From Mytilus trossulus (taxonomy: Eukaryota > Mollusca > Bivalvia > Mytilida > Mytilidae): DNA of 64,000 bases. The stretch lies in the NCBI RefSeq assembly GCF_036588685.1, contig NC_086379.1:15919862-15983861 (forward strand), given 5' to 3'. Positions within the stretch are counted from its first letter, which is position 1; each line of letters starts with the position of its first letter. Below, in pieces: positions 1 to 12,322 of this stretch. Made by a program: the position numbers and the translations under genes. A model generated the notes under the pieces. It was not told where the DNA came from and made no database searches. It saw nothing but the letters and a program-made list of their open reading frames with translations.

Positions 1-228
1 ACATTCTATCTGTTTCTTAGTCTTGTACAAGTCCATTTATATATTGAGTCAAAATATAGTTATTCTAAAGTATTTTATTATTTCGATTTAAAATATTCAA
101 CTTATATATATTAATTGTAAATAAATATTCTTACCCACTACTACAATCCATCCCCAACCTCCATCAGGAGCTTGTACGTCGTGATTTGCATCGTTATCTT
201 CATCTTTCTTTTCAAAAGGTTTGGACAT
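1..228 (-). CDS. SLC16-type transporter, first coding exon copy (partial at window edge)
   Basis: Mirror copy of the first coding exon of the transporter gene at 43729-49323. The coding exon is 135-228 on the minus strand, starting at the ATG complementary to 226-228. It carries the family's N-terminal signature DGGWGW. A GT donor lies at 133-134 (read on the minus strand), and 1-132 would be intron 1. Exons 2-5 would lie to the left of base 1, so it cannot be told whether this copy is a complete gene or an orphan exon. An upstream in-frame ATG at 333 differs from its mirror by one residue (K here, R in the right arm). Without the remaining four exons this copy cannot make a transporter. Confidence 0.75.
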
Positions 229-1502
229 CACTCTGAAAGTTGTTTTAGCATGTATAACTATATTCAGCTGTTCTCGTGTTTTAGAATGTACAAGGAGCAA
301 TGGAAAATCTATTGACCGAGAACAATAGAACATTTAACTCTTATGAAAAAGTCGTGAAAATCAAATCAGTAATGCTGGTGATGATAGAGGCTAAAAGTTA
401 TTTCTAAACAGCATTGAATTTCGTACATTTAAAAGAAATAATTTATCAAACTGTTTCTTTAGAAAATCATGTCTAAACAACATCTAAAGATCTTTCCGTT
501 CAACAATTTTCGGAGTTTTCCACAAAGTACATTGCATGTTACAATTTTCACAAAATGTACCTCTTTCACATCTAAGTGTTCGAGTTCACCAGTTTGTCGG
601 GTGAACGTTCAATATAGAAATATTGGTTTTCCGTGAATAATACAGTTTAAAAGTCTGTCATTGCAGGTTAAACAAAATAGAAATGAATATTTTCATTAAA
701 TAGGTTATCCGTCCAAATTTTAAGAGAAAGTCGTCTTGTTTTTTTTTTGTACATATATTTGCGGTCTTCTCTATCAATTTCCATGCAATGTTTACATAAG
801 GATAAGGACCGTTTTAATTTCATTGATATATTCACTTCAAAAGTATTAAATCTGTAATCTAGCTGCATACATGTACTGATAATTTGCAAGTTCTAGAGAA
901 GTATACAGAGAGTAGAAAAAATATTTTGAAGTTGGTACTCCAGGATTATTTTCGCATAGCAATATTTTACACCAATTTTGTACCAAGCTCGTCGTTTGTT
1001 ATTTATAGTAAATGAGAACATTAAATGGAAGTTTTATTTTTCCCTTTCTGAATTTAATTTTATTTTCACTATTAACAGAACTTTTATTCGTTAACTTATA
1101 ATTGGTTTCAAGTTTTCAGTGTTTTCAATGATAACCTGAATAGGGAACCTGTCAAGCGGTATTATATGGTTTTTATAATTTTATGCATCCTGCCAATTCG
1201 GTCATTCGTAATGTTCTTGTCTATCGTATTTGCTTGTGTGCTTTATGTTTTGAGTGTTTATATGCATTTTTTTTATATTTGTTTTGTTGACATATTTGTT
1301 ACTTTTGTATTGATTAAGATTATAAAACAATGTTTACTGCTGTACCCCAATATTTGACATTTTTACCTTTTATGACTGTTTGTTTTGATCACACATCGTT
1401 ATCAATATAATGGTATTTTATGGGACTGTCATACATGTGAGATGTTTCGTTAGCTATAAAGCTAGGCTTAATCCTCCATTTTCTACATAGGAGATGCCTG
1501 TT
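229..1502. other. Gene-free stretch 5' of the left transporter exon
   Basis: Upstream region of the minus-strand exon, presumed promoter side. A repeat related to 62345-62492 lies at 1375-1500. No other element or RNA gene is recognised, and no clear core promoter motif stands out. Confidence 0.5.
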
Positions 1503-1890
1503 CCAATAGTTATCAAAGTACCAGGATTATATCTTAATACGCCAGACGCGCGTTTCGTCTACATAAGACTCATCAGTGACGCTCAGATCAAAACAATTAA
1601 AAAGCCAAACAAATACAAAGTTGAAGAGCATTGAGGACCCAAAATTCCAAAAAGTTGTGCCAAGTACGGCTAAGGTAATCTACTCCTGGGCGTAAGAAAA
1701 TCCTTAGATTTTCGAAAAATTCAAAGTTTTGTAAACAGAAAATTTATAAAAATGACCATATAATTGATATTCATGTCAACACCGAAGTGCTGACTACTGG
1801 GCTGGTGGTACCCTCGGGGACGAAACGTCCACCAGCAGTGGCATCGACCCAGTGGTGTAAATAGTTATCAAAGTACCAGGATTATATTTT
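1503..1890 (-). repeat. Mussel-type short interspersed repeat (GACGAAACGCGCGTCTGGCG family), left arm
   Basis: Contains the complement of GACGAAACGCGCGTCTGGCG, then a second block with GACGAAACGTCCACCAGCAG. The phrase AGTTATCAAAGTACCAGGAT occurs at both ends. Mirror copy at about 42066-42452. Related copies at 19690-19815, 51030-51100 and 57230-57435. Confidence 0.7.
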
Positions 1891-1892
1891 AA

Positions 1893-2217
1893 TAATCCAA
1901 ATACAAATTGTTTAGTCTCAAAGAAAACTTTTAGGAATTTCTCAGCTGTTTTTGTTCAATAGATGCAATTTAGGTACTCGGTGCAATTTGAATACCGTGA
2001 CGTTATACACCAACTTCTTTGTTGTTCTCAAACAGCTTGTTAAGCCAGATGTTGAAAACTTTTATTCAATTTGATGTCTCTGACATTTTTTTTTATGCTG
2101 CCACTTTATGCTGTTACGATTGTCAGAATTCATTGACCGTATACACTTTGTCGTTAGAAAAAGCCTTGTTTGTGACGTTGAAATCTTAACGTACATTTTA
2201 ATCTATGACGTCATTAA
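1893..2217 (-). repeat. 325-base interspersed repeat, left arm copy
   Basis: Complement of the segment also seen at 41740-42062 (mirror) and 44140-44465 (intron 1 of the transporter gene). Shared blocks include GACGTCATAGATTAA, CAAACAAGGCTTTTTCTAAC and CATCTGGCTTAACAAGCTGT. Confidence 0.75.
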
Positions 2218-2345
2218 TGAAAGTCAGGAATACGACAGTTGCTTTCCATTCGTTTGATGTGTTTGAGGTTTTGGTTTTGCCATTTGATAAGGGACTTTCT
2301 GTATTTAATTTCCCTTGGAGTGCAGTATTTTTTTATTTCACTTTT
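2205..2345 (+). repeat. Short interspersed repeat (CATTCGTTTGATGTGTTTGA family), left arm
   Basis: Contains CATTCGTTTGATGTGTTTGA and CCATTTGATAAGGGACTTTC. Related copies at about 10310-10430, 52975-53095 and 62830-62940; mirror copy at about 41612-41752. Confidence 0.6.
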
Positions 2346-2597
2346 TTTTTAACACAACGTCTATATATTCCAACACCATTCATTATTGAAATATGTATGA
2401 AACATTAGATGCGATTCAAATTACCTTTGATTTTTATTTTTCTTTGCTTTTGTTAACAAGTTAAATTTCTAGTATTATTTAAAATTTGTAACTTGTTTAC
2501 AAGGCAGGATCGTGGATTCACGCATATGAGTAAAACATTTTCTCGTCCCTGCCTTATGAATCAGTTGTGTGATGTATTTACATATGAAAATATATGA

Positions 2598-3065
2598 GCT
2601 ATAAACCTAGAATCATATTCAAAACAGTGTGGTCCTGGCCATTGATTGACGAAATAAATTATCACATTGACTGGGACAGATTAGGTGAACGTTTGTCGGT
2701 AACAATCACTGCTCACTATGTACTTGTTAAAGACACTGAATCTGTGGGGTCACCAAAGGTTCTCAACACCTAAATAAAGCAATTCGAAAAACGAATCCGG
2801 AATAATACTATGTGTTGATTTATATTAATAATATAAATCAAAACATAAAGGTTATTCCTGAATAATTTTTCGAATTATTTTATTATTAAAGGCGGTAAGA
2901 ACCTTTGGTGACCCCACAGTTTAAATTCTATAATAAGTAAGAAGTGAGCAATGGTCGTTACAGACAAACGTTCACCTAATCTGTCCCAGTCAATGGGATA
3001 ATTTAGGTCGTCAATCAATGGCCAGGACCATACTGTTTTGAATATGATTCTATTTATACAATAAG
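2598..3065. mobile_element. Fold-back element, left arm
   Basis: Imperfect palindrome with arms of about 230 bases (2598-2827 and 2828-3065) around GATTTATATTAATAATATAA. Shared landmarks in opposite orientation are GGTCCTGGCCATTGATTGAC, GGGACAGATTAGGTGAACG and GGTCACCAAAGGTTCT. Both arms translate to a similar peptide (IIFKTVWSWPLIDD and LGERLSV), so the repeated unit may once have been coding. I do not recognise the family. Confidence 0.65.
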
Positions 3066-5029
3066 GCTCATGACTTTTTGTATTAGTTTTTTCGAAAGAT
3101 TTGTTTGTTAAAACAGTCGCATTACCATAAAACCCATGTTGTTGTGTGTGTTCTTGATGTTTAAATTTCGTATTATAACATTTTCGTTCTTGGTGTTTCA
3201 ACGGGGATGTGACTCTCCAGACAGGTGTAATTTTACATTTCTCATTCTATATTTTTCAGCCTTTGTACGAAACAATTTAAGTAATTTGTATGTAATATTT
3301 GCTTCAAATAAATGACCGTTAAAAAAAGAGAGACGAATATACCAAAGGGACAGTCAAACTCATAAATCTAAAACAAACTGACAACGCCAAGGCTAAAAAT
3401 TAAAAAGAAAAACAGAAAAACAATAGTACACACGACACAACATAGAAAACTAAAGAATAAACAACACGAACCCCATCAAAAACTAGGGGTGATCGCAGGT
3501 GCTCCGGAAGGGTAGTTAACGTTGATCTCTCTGCAGTCAAAGTGGTAAACTAATACGTTATACTCAGTGTCACCACGGAAAATTGTATCTGGCCATTCTT
3601 CTAGCACAATTATGTAAATTTTTACTATCGCTATCATATAATTGTAAATCCTAATCAAATTCTGCATAGTGTTCTTTTAATAGTAACAGTGCGAATGAAA
3701 TATATTAAAGATATAACGAGACAGCAACAATAACAACCAAAAAAAAAACTAAAGTTTTAGTCTGAACGATCAATCCACTCATCAATAATTGCATTTTAGT
3801 ATAACAAAAGTACAAAACAAATTAATGTATGTCAATTGTCAATTGATTAATCCATAGCAAGCTGTCATATGTCCATTTATTTTCTAAATACTGATATATT
3901 TTCAAACATATCAATTTATTTATATATTAAACATGTTAAATGAATGTATTATATTTAGTTTGTATGTACATAACACATATAATATGAATAAAAATAAAAA
4001 TAAAAGTTATACACACAAAACAATACACTTTAAGTTATTTTTTTAAATGTTAACATTGATATGAAATATTAAATGTTCATATAGTTATGAACCTAAATAT
4101 TGTTCTTTATCATATATAATTATCTAAAATTTAATTCCAGGCAGAACCACAACCACATAAAATTGTTACAATGATTATCCTTATTAAGTGTACGAATTCC
4201 CGTTTCGTCTGACATCTAGACATTCATTGTTAAGTTCTTTAGTGCAGACAAGTTTTCATTAGTGACTATGTGTCTCAAATAGACGACTTATAATACATAT
4301 TTAACTTGTTTCAAAAAATGTTCACATGTTTCACATCATTATAATCTGCACTTATGTTTTAATAAGAACCACAATGAATGATTGATCCAGGACTTGTGTA
4401 ATAGGACTTTCCACCTTTTGCAATTCAACAATATACATTTAGATGCTAGAGATCGTATTACCCAATGTCGACATTCCCACGAATTATTTACGTACTTATA
4501 TCAAATAACTTTAAAACGTTGATTAAAATGCAAATTTATCGAATCAACAAACACAAAAAAGTGTACAAAAAGATACATGTTTTTTTTTTAAGATTTGTCT
4601 TGACTTAATAATTTTCAACTAGCTAAACTTGCTCAACTGTTTTAAATTCACGACAACTTTCTTTTGCTTAAATGGGAAGGTGCTAATAATATTTATTTTA
4701 CTATATGCAATTTTGTTATATTATCCATTCATTTCATTGGACACGTGCTATTTGTTAAGTTTCACTAACCCTTCATACGCACCACCCAACCATAGCAACA
4801 TGTGATATTATTTTCAACGGGTGTTAATGCCTAAAATTAACTTCGGTATTTTAAACAAATTTCTTAAACGTCTGCAATTTTTTTGAATTGAGGTACTCGT
4901 TTGATATGTCTTAGACCTTTTGCAATCAGTCCACAATTTTCAAAAACAAAACTTTTAAATAACATTATACTCTAGTTGCAAGACTGTGTATGGCATATGT
5001 TGTTCGATTTTTAAATTTGGTCTTTCAAT
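3066..5029. other. Gene-free stretch 3' of the left lyase copy
   Basis: Apart from the repeat at 3328-3565 I see only AT-rich unique sequence. It would include the lyase 3' untranslated region (right-arm equivalent 38928-40891). Confidence 0.5.
3328..3565 (-). repeat. Interspersed repeat downstream of the left lyase copy
   Basis: GAATATACCAAAGGGACAGT through CTAGGGGTGATCGCAGGTGC has the composition of mussel-type repeats and would explain the short open frame there. Only the mirror copy (about 40392-40630) is visible in this window, so repeat status rests on recognition rather than on a second locus here. Confidence 0.4.
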
Positions 5030-7611
5030 TTACATGTCATCAATGTTCAAGATTGGTGTAAATATCTCCTCGAGCACATTTTCTATCTCTCTGCTCTGTA
5101 TGGACTGTAGGATCTTTCTTAGCCAGGAATCGATGCCATGTTGTCCACAATAAAAGGGAATATTGAGGTATTTTCGTATAAAGTTGTACATTTTCATTGT
5201 GCCTGGAATAAGATAGTACAATATTTAAGAGAATGTATCGAAGAATGTATGAGATGACTATTTCTGTCGCAATATCATATCGAACATATTGAAATTTTAC
5301 GACAGACCTAGATCATTTAAATAGAATTTGAACGGTAATGTGTAACAATTAAATTTGAGTATTAATTCTAATGTTTAGCCCACTTCTGGGTAAGTCTTCA
5401 AAAAGTTAGCTTAGTATTAAAAAATTTAGAAAAATATCAAATTTGACTGGAAAATATTTAAAATGTTTAAATAAATTGATAACAACAACCTTTTTGACAC
5501 CGCCACATTTTCACGTGCCTTTTCCATTCTCGTCAGTATTTGTCGTATGTCAAATTTTTTTTTTTCCGTTTTTTAGATATATGGGTTTTGATAGCAGTAT
5601 ACTAATGTTTTGGTTTAATTAATTTTAACTTTTTAAGACTCGGTACGATTTAGAGTGTTACAAATAAAAAAACACACCTGTGATTGTTGGAGACTGCATG
5701 TTCGCTTTTAATGTATTTGGCTTATTTTTGTCGCTTGGTTGCTGTTCCATAATTGACGCTTATCCCATATCTACTTTTAATCATATTAATGCTGTCTATT
5801 CATGTGAATTTCACCATTAATTTTAGTTTATCATTTTTAATAATAGAGAGGCTTTTATCTCCCCATCGTTATGATTTTATATAAGACAATATAAATGTTT
5901 ATAATCTACCTTTTCCCATCTGTTTGGCGGCATCTATATTTCCATTACATGCATTTTTGTAAAGGGTACACATTCTATTTGAGAGACGTTCCCCAGCTTC
6001 TGTGTGTTCTTTTCCTGATAGGAAATTTGTCTCCTTCGAAGCCTTTTGTTTAGATAAAAACAGCAAGTCATACCATTCTATCTCCTTTAAAGTCGACGTA
6101 ATGTCGAGATATTCTTGCGCAAGTAAGTCAATTTCTTTAAGAACGAGATTTCGGAGGTGACGTAGATCGATGGCCTGTGCAGTCAGAAGAAGTAGGTTTG
6201 CTGTCATCATTTGTACAATTTCAACTGCCTCTGAGGTGAATCGCGCGGAGACTAAAGCCATTGAATTGATTGCCTGGTTGTGGCATTCTGCACTCAATAT
6301 ATGATTACTCATAGGGTTGACAAAATGATCGAGTTCAGACATGTAAGAGGTCATTGCTATATCACAGCCTTTGAATCCGAAATCAACATTGATGTCACAT
6401 CCACTTAGATTCGGTGGCAATCCGAAATTCAGCTTATCATTTACAACCTCTTCGAATAGAGCAAATTGTAGCTTCCCGCAAATTCCAAGCGCTTGTCGTG
6501 TTTGGTCCATTGCGATAGACATAGTTTCTCCCTGGAAATTAGCGTTATGTAAAACTGTATCTGTGCGATGGTCAATTAGTGGATTATCATTTGCGCTGTT
6601 AAGTTCAATTGTTATTCTTCTGCATGCTTCGTTAAGTGTTTCAACAGCTGGTCCAAGCCATTGTGGTGAACTCCGCACACTATAACGATCTTCCTTAAGA
6701 ACTCCACATTTGTCTGGCAGGTTCATGTCTAATGTCGTGATAGCTAACTTACTACCTTCTAGAATTGACAACATATTCCTTGCTATTTCTTTCTGACCTA
6801 TATGAGGAAGACAGTTGTGGATAAGAGGATGGAAGCTCTCTGTTCTTCCTTTCACTGCTTCAATTGACAGTCCGGTACATACTTGGGTAAGAAGAAGAAG
6901 CAAATTTGCGTCATAAAGTGTTGGAGCCGAGAACCCGGCAGTGAATGAACATGAATTTATTACCCCTAAGCCTTCCTTTGGGCCAAATACAATCGGTGAT
7001 ATACCAGCCTCTGCAAGAGCTTGTGGACAAGACATTATTTTCCCTCCTTTAAACACTTTCATATCTTCTCTTCCTATCATGGTTGCTGCAATATAACCTA
7101 GAGGCATCAGATCTCCGCTAGCACTAACAGATCCACGCAGTGGAACTTCGGGCACAATATCGTTATTGATAAGATCAGTCAGAGTTGTGACCACTTCAGC
7201 ACGTACTCCAGAATATGCTTTTGCAAGACAATTTGCCCTCGTTACCATTGCAGCCCTAATCATTTCTAAAGGAAACATTCGACCCATTCCAACATTTACA
7301 AGACGGATCAACGCCATCTGCACATCTTCAAATTTACACGAACGCACGTCGGAACTTCCACCGAAGCCTGTGTTTATCCCATACAAAACAAGTCCTTTTT
7401 CTAACTTCTTTTTTAGATACACTGCATTTGCTGTTAACTCTTCCATGGATATTTCAGCAATTTTTACTTTCATGCTTGGCTCAATGCTGACTGCAAGGAC
7501 TTCTGGTATGGTTAAAGTAGTTCCATCGAGCGTGATACTGTCTAACGTGTTTTTCCTTTTTTGGATGAATGTTAAAGTTGTTCTTGCATGAGAATTATCC
7601 ATTTCTGTCAT
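5030..7611 (-). CDS. MIO-type aromatic amino acid ammonia-lyase/aminomutase, left-arm copy, 2 exons, 624 aa
   Basis: Mirror copy of the gene at 36344-38927. Exon 1 is 7611 down to 5910 and exon 2 is 5202 down to 5030, joined across a 707-base GT-AG intron. Read without splicing, exon 1 runs only three residues past the donor before a stop. The MIO-forming triad A164-S165-G166 lies in GSVSASGDL. Y77 of YGINTGFGG and the Y310-S-V-R313 motif are the expected catalytic loop residues. The protein differs from the right-arm copy at two places: T421 here (A there) and L502 here (P there). Neither hits a catalytic motif. Both copies look intact, so both could be expressed. Substrate is unresolved; see the right-arm entry. 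Confidence 0.9.
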
Positions 7612-8317
7612 TTTCCCAAATTAAAGAACCTGCGTTATGGATAGATTATTTTACATGTTTTACATCATACGAAAAAAACTATGTCTTTTTAATAAGATAG
7701 AAACATGAATTACAAATACAGTATTAATTCCGTTAAAAATAATACAGAGGCTTCTTTCTTAGTAATGCCTAAGAACTATAAAAAATTAATTCATTTGTTT
7801 GGTATAATAGTAGTTCTACGTTTGTAGTTAACGTTTGAAACGTTTTCAAACATTAAAAATGATTTATCGACAGCCCCGATAATATTATATGATAATTTTG
7901 AGTGCCTTTTGAGACCTTCGCAAAATATCCATCCTAGTCTGACTTCAGACATTAACATACAAACAAAACATTACACTCGAAATCTCAAAATGTCCACGAA
8001 TTAGAAAGTAATTGAGATTGATTTAAAAAATACTATAAAAGGTCTACCATTTATAACTAAAGCCAAACATAGACGATACTCTTGGTTTTGGACAGACCGT
8101 CATAAGAATATGTGACATGCCTATACTACTTACCCCTACCCGCCCTGTTGACCTCACCACCCCATCCTCACTTGTAATAATGATCAGAGTATAAGAATAG
8201 GTAAATAAAATATTGTTATATTCTATTACATTTGCATGATGTCGTTCCAAATAAGCCACTTTACGTTAAACATCTGTCCATCTTTCCATCGCATTTATTA
8301 CAGAAGGATATTTAATA
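7612..8317. other. Gene-free stretch 5' of the left lyase copy
   Basis: Presumed promoter and 5' untranslated region of the lyase (right-arm equivalent 35639-36343). No convincing TATA box, Inr or upstream coding exon seen. Confidence 0.45.
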
Positions 8318-9314
8318 AAGGCAGTTGCTTTTTTGCCGGCTCCGGCAAAATAGCAATTTATATAGAGTTTTGCTATTTTTCCGGTCTTAGTTCAGATTTT
8401 TAATCAAGACTATATGAAATTTTTTTTTTAAGGAAACTATTTATGCACAAATGATATATGTGGCTAGATGTCAATACTAGTAACCTTTTTGTTCGCCTTG
8501 CGTTCCTAGTCATTCAATTTTAGTTAACTGCACCCATTTAATTACATCTACTGTGTTTTTGTTAGATGTATGTTAAGCCTTTTTCAACTGATTTTTATAG
8601 TTCGTTCTTATGTTGTACTGTTATACCACTGTCCCAGATTAGGGGAGAGAGGTGTGGATCCCGCTATAACATTGATATACATTTTTCGTACATAAATAAG
8701 GCCGTTAATTTTCTCGTTTGAATTGTTTTACATTGTCATTTCCGGGCCTTTTATAGCTGATTATGCGGTATGGGCTTTGTTCATTGTTGAAGGCCGTACG
8801 GTGACCTATAGTTGTTAATTGATGTGTCATTTTGGTCTCTTGTGAAGAGTTGTATCATTGGCATTCATACCACATCTTCTTTTTTTATATGAGATTGTTG
8901 GGTGTTACTTTTTGTTTCAAATCTTATATATTATTTTTTTTTTGTTTTAATCAGAATGTCGATTTTTTTATATGGGTCCGTATGCTTTGCTTATGCGTAT
9001 TATATATTTTTATAAAGAATTTTTTGTATACCTCCTATTAAAGATAAAAAGAACTAGTATCAATTTCAATATTTTACTTTTTAAAAAAGACATATTTTTA
9101 GAGACTAAAGAATATCAATTTTAATTTGCACGTTTGGTATAAATGTTTAAAGAATACTTAGTTGTAGAGCGATTTCTTATTGAAGTGTATGTTTCTATAT
9201 TTTTTCTTTTCTTAATTTCTATACTTCTATTTTAATCTTAACTAAGACTGGCAAAATAGCATAACACTATATAAATCGCTATTTTGCCGGAGCCGGCAAA
9301 ATAGCCACTGCCTT
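8318..9314. mobile_element. About 1-kb element with long terminal inverted repeats, left arm
   Basis: Roughly 75-base inverted ends: 8318-8392 (AAGGCAGTTGCTTTTTTGCC onward, including GCCGGCTCCGGCAAAATAGC) and 9238-9314 in reverse. The ends contain their own small palindrome GCCGGCTCCGGC. AAT beside each end may be a 3-base target duplication, but this is weak. The interior has no transposase and hosts a nested short repeat at about 8690-8881, so this is a non-autonomous DNA element. Confidence 0.65.
8690..8881 (-). repeat. Short interspersed repeat (GATGTGGTATGAGTGCCAAT family), nested
   Basis: Inserted within the long-inverted-repeat element 8318-9314. A subfamily with GGCCGTACGGTGACCTATAG. 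Mirror copy at about 35074-35266. Confidence 0.7.
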
Positions 9315-9741
9315 AATGAAAACAAACTATCTAGCTTTCGATAGAAGAAATCGGGTATCTTACACAGAGCAGTTGATCAATTATATATAGTTTTTATGTT
9401 TTGTGCAGCAGTTGATTTTATGGATTAAAAATGTATGCAATATAATATGAAATAAAAGACACACGGATGAAATGTCAAAGTATAAGAAAATTGATTTTAA
9501 TTTAACAGCAAAGCAAATAACTGAAATATTGCTTCTTTCTTTTTTTTAAGGCACAATTAACAGGTAAACTGCGAAAGCAATCAACTGACTTAAATTGTGA
9601 TGATTCGAATTTTGTTATAATTTTGCCAACATGTAGTTGTTGTTTCTGATCAGAAAATTATTTTCAGTGAACTATGAAATAAATATACAGATCAGGGGTT
9701 GTCGTTTGTTGATGTGGTTCATAAGTGTTTCTCGTTTTTTT

Positions 9742-9936
9742 ATATAGATTAGAGCGTTGGTTTTCCTGTTTGAATGGTTTTACACTAGTCATTTTTGGGG
9801 TCATTTATAGTTTGCTGTTCGGCGTGAGACAAGGCGCCGTGTTGAAGACTGTACTTTGACCTATTATGGTTTACTTTTTACTAATTGTGACTTTGATGGA
9901 GAGTTGTCTCATTGGCACTCATACCACATCTTCTTA
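9742..9936 (-). repeat. Short interspersed repeat (GATGTGGTATGAGTGCCAAT family), left arm
   Basis: About 195 bases ending in the complement of AAGATGTGGTATGAGTGCCA. Contains blocks for GTCTTCAACACGGCGCCTTG and ACGCCGAACAGCAAACTATA. Other copies lie at 8690-8881, 17325-17493, 20083-20222, 45130-45312 and 58705-58806. Mirror copy at about 34020-34214. Confidence 0.75.
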
Positions 9937-10650
9937 TATCTAAATACTGAATTTCATTTCCAAAAATACAAAATCCGGTAAATGCTAACTACACAGACCT
10001 TATGTTTTAATAACGGTGCAAACTTTTATTAAGACTTGGATAAGCTTCAACTGTCCTTCGAAGTTCGTTTTGTATCCATAATTAGTTAGGATTACTATTT
10101 TCTATTACACTACAAAAAAAATAGCAAACAGACATTTACCTATTTGATTAATCGTCCTTTTTGTTTACCTATGAAAGTCGTTTCCAATTCCTTTTTTTAA
10201 GTTTTGAAACTTACAAAAAATATACTAAATGGACATGCACAAAAATAAATCATTCCGGAATTATAAACAACAGACGTAGAAATGGGAGGTTTAGCTAGCT
10301 ATAAGACAAAGTTTAACACACAATGCTCTGAATTTCCACTTGTTCCGTTGGTTAATAATGCTTGATTTGCCTGTTATTATGGACTTTCTCTTTTTGAATT
10401 TACCTTGGAGCTCGGTATTTATGTCATATTTTTTCCATTCGGTTTTTCCTTGATAGGATTTATGATTCTTTAAGATATAAACCAGCAAGTGATTGGCTAG
10501 TCCTATAGAACGAAATGTGATCTTCTTCTTGTATATTTATTCCTTTGCTGTTATGAATAGTAAAAGGACACAACAAAACATCGTTTAAGATATATCTAAC
10601 AATATAACTGCTGAGATTTTAACTATATGTTTTCTGTAAACAAACCGGAA

Positions 10651-10790
10651 CCAATTTAACTGCACCAGATGCACATTTCTTAAGTGATTCTCGAGACCAA
10701 AATATATTAAAATTCATAACTTGTAAAAATATTTAAGAGCTGACCAAGACAAAATATGTAGCCGAAGCCGGGCAAGGAATCAGAGTTTTG
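10651..10790. repeat. Short interspersed repeat (CACCAGATGCRCATTTC family), left arm
   Basis: TGCACCAGATGCACATTTCT followed by GATTCTCGAGACCAAAATAT; a related copy is at 63715-63860. Mirror copy at about 33165-33304. Confidence 0.55.
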
Positions 10791-11815
10791 CATTAGGGAG
10801 ATGTTTCCCTGTATTTTTTGAATTATCTAAATATCCAAATGAAATTAATTCATCTCAACTAAATCTAACTACATTCAAAGTCAATAGGGACCGTTGTCTA
10901 TTTTAAACATTCATGTTTGAATCTCACAATCGTCATGCCAAATTTAATGACAAACTGGGCGACATTTTCTACCCTTCCTTCTGGTGGTGATGATACGATA
11001 GCTCCTTCTTATGAAATTTGCACCTCTCTTTGTTTCGGTTCCCGCCTATATACAGGGACTCACATTTCAATGATAGTTTTTATTTCTAAAAAACTTTTAC
11101 AGCAGGATATAGATATCACAATTTGGTTATTACGTTTACTAAATGATATTGAAAATAGATGGAATTATTGTTTGAAGTATAATGTCAATGGCAGAAATTA
11201 GATTAAAAAGTGTTATACAACACCAATCTTTTAACGGCAACATTATTTATATCCTAATATGTTAGGGATTAAATTTAATCTGGTTGACCATATTTTAACT
11301 GATGACTTACACATTGAGAATGGATAATTGTATTTGATACTTCTCAACTAAAAACGCCTTAATTATCAGTTAGAACAATGACTGGTCAATTTGGAGTGAC
11401 AATAATGTGTCCATTTAGAGTAACATGTCTTTCTGCGGACTGCTACGTAACCATGTGAACAAGATCTTTCAAATTCGGCTAGACGCTCTTCTCTAGCACA
11501 ACGTATATTCATATTAAATCAACATGGCCTAATAGGCAGACCAGTTCACAGTTAATTCGATGCAGACAACAGATCCCAAATAAATTTAAGAAACATGAAA
11601 AAGTTTACTGCTACACATTTGTGAAATACTTTTAAACCAACGTTTTAGATAAACTATCCTTCTGAACATGTTTGGCTAGTATCAATGGTTGAGAAATGGA
11701 GAAACAATTTTGTTTATTTGTCCATATTTTGAATATTTATAATGTCATAGCCAATTTGCCTTAAAGTTTCCTGTCTCAGACTGTAATTACTTTTAATTTT
11801 CATTACAGTATTTTT

Positions 11816-11838
11816 TTTATATATATATATATATATAC
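11816..11838. repeat. TA microsatellite, left arm
   Basis: A run of alternating TA after a T tract; mirror copy at about 32119-32140. Confidence 0.8.
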
Positions 11839-12322
11839 CAAAGCAATAAGAGGATTCAGGTTTGAAGATAACCAATAAAGAAGTACAATATTAAGCGCTT
11901 TGGTTTTCTAATATTCAATAATAAATCGTACCTTGCAGATTATTCGAACTGTTTTCTCCTGAGCTAGAAAATGTTTGCACCTAACCTTTTACAATGTTTT
12001 ATTATGTTTGTATTATGTTTGTAACTAGGGTTCATTATATGGTCAAACCTATCCTATTGAAAGGCACCTTTTTTTTCTAGAATTCAAAATTATTTCATGA
12101 AAAGGACATTTCTTTATAAATGTTCCCGGCAGATATTCGGCAAACTCACAATAGTGCATTATTCATTCTGTACGGTGTTTACTTAGGGGCGTTGTTAATG
12201 GCTGGTGTTGTGATTAAATATTAGTATGGCATCTCCTCTTGATAATACTTTCAAAGACATTGGAACTCTTTTGGCTTCTGCGTTTTATTTATTTATAATC
12301 TATCTTAGACAACAATTCAATT

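Larger units (their letters stand above)
9937..12322. other. Gene-free stretch, left arm
   Basis: Holds the repeats at 10310-10430 and 10651-10790 and the TA microsatellite. The 94-codon frame at 10917-11201 matches nothing I know and is probably chance. Mirror: about 31634-34019. Confidence 0.45.

Noticed and set aside
6371..7591. Open frames of 104 and 141 codons antisense to the lyase (and their mirrors at 36364-37584)
   Set aside because: They are shadows of the lyase coding strand with no motif of their own.
5899..7611. Intronless lyase as a sign of recent transfer from bacteria
   Set aside because: A well-formed donor and acceptor add a family-typical C-terminal exon in phase, so the gene is spliced.
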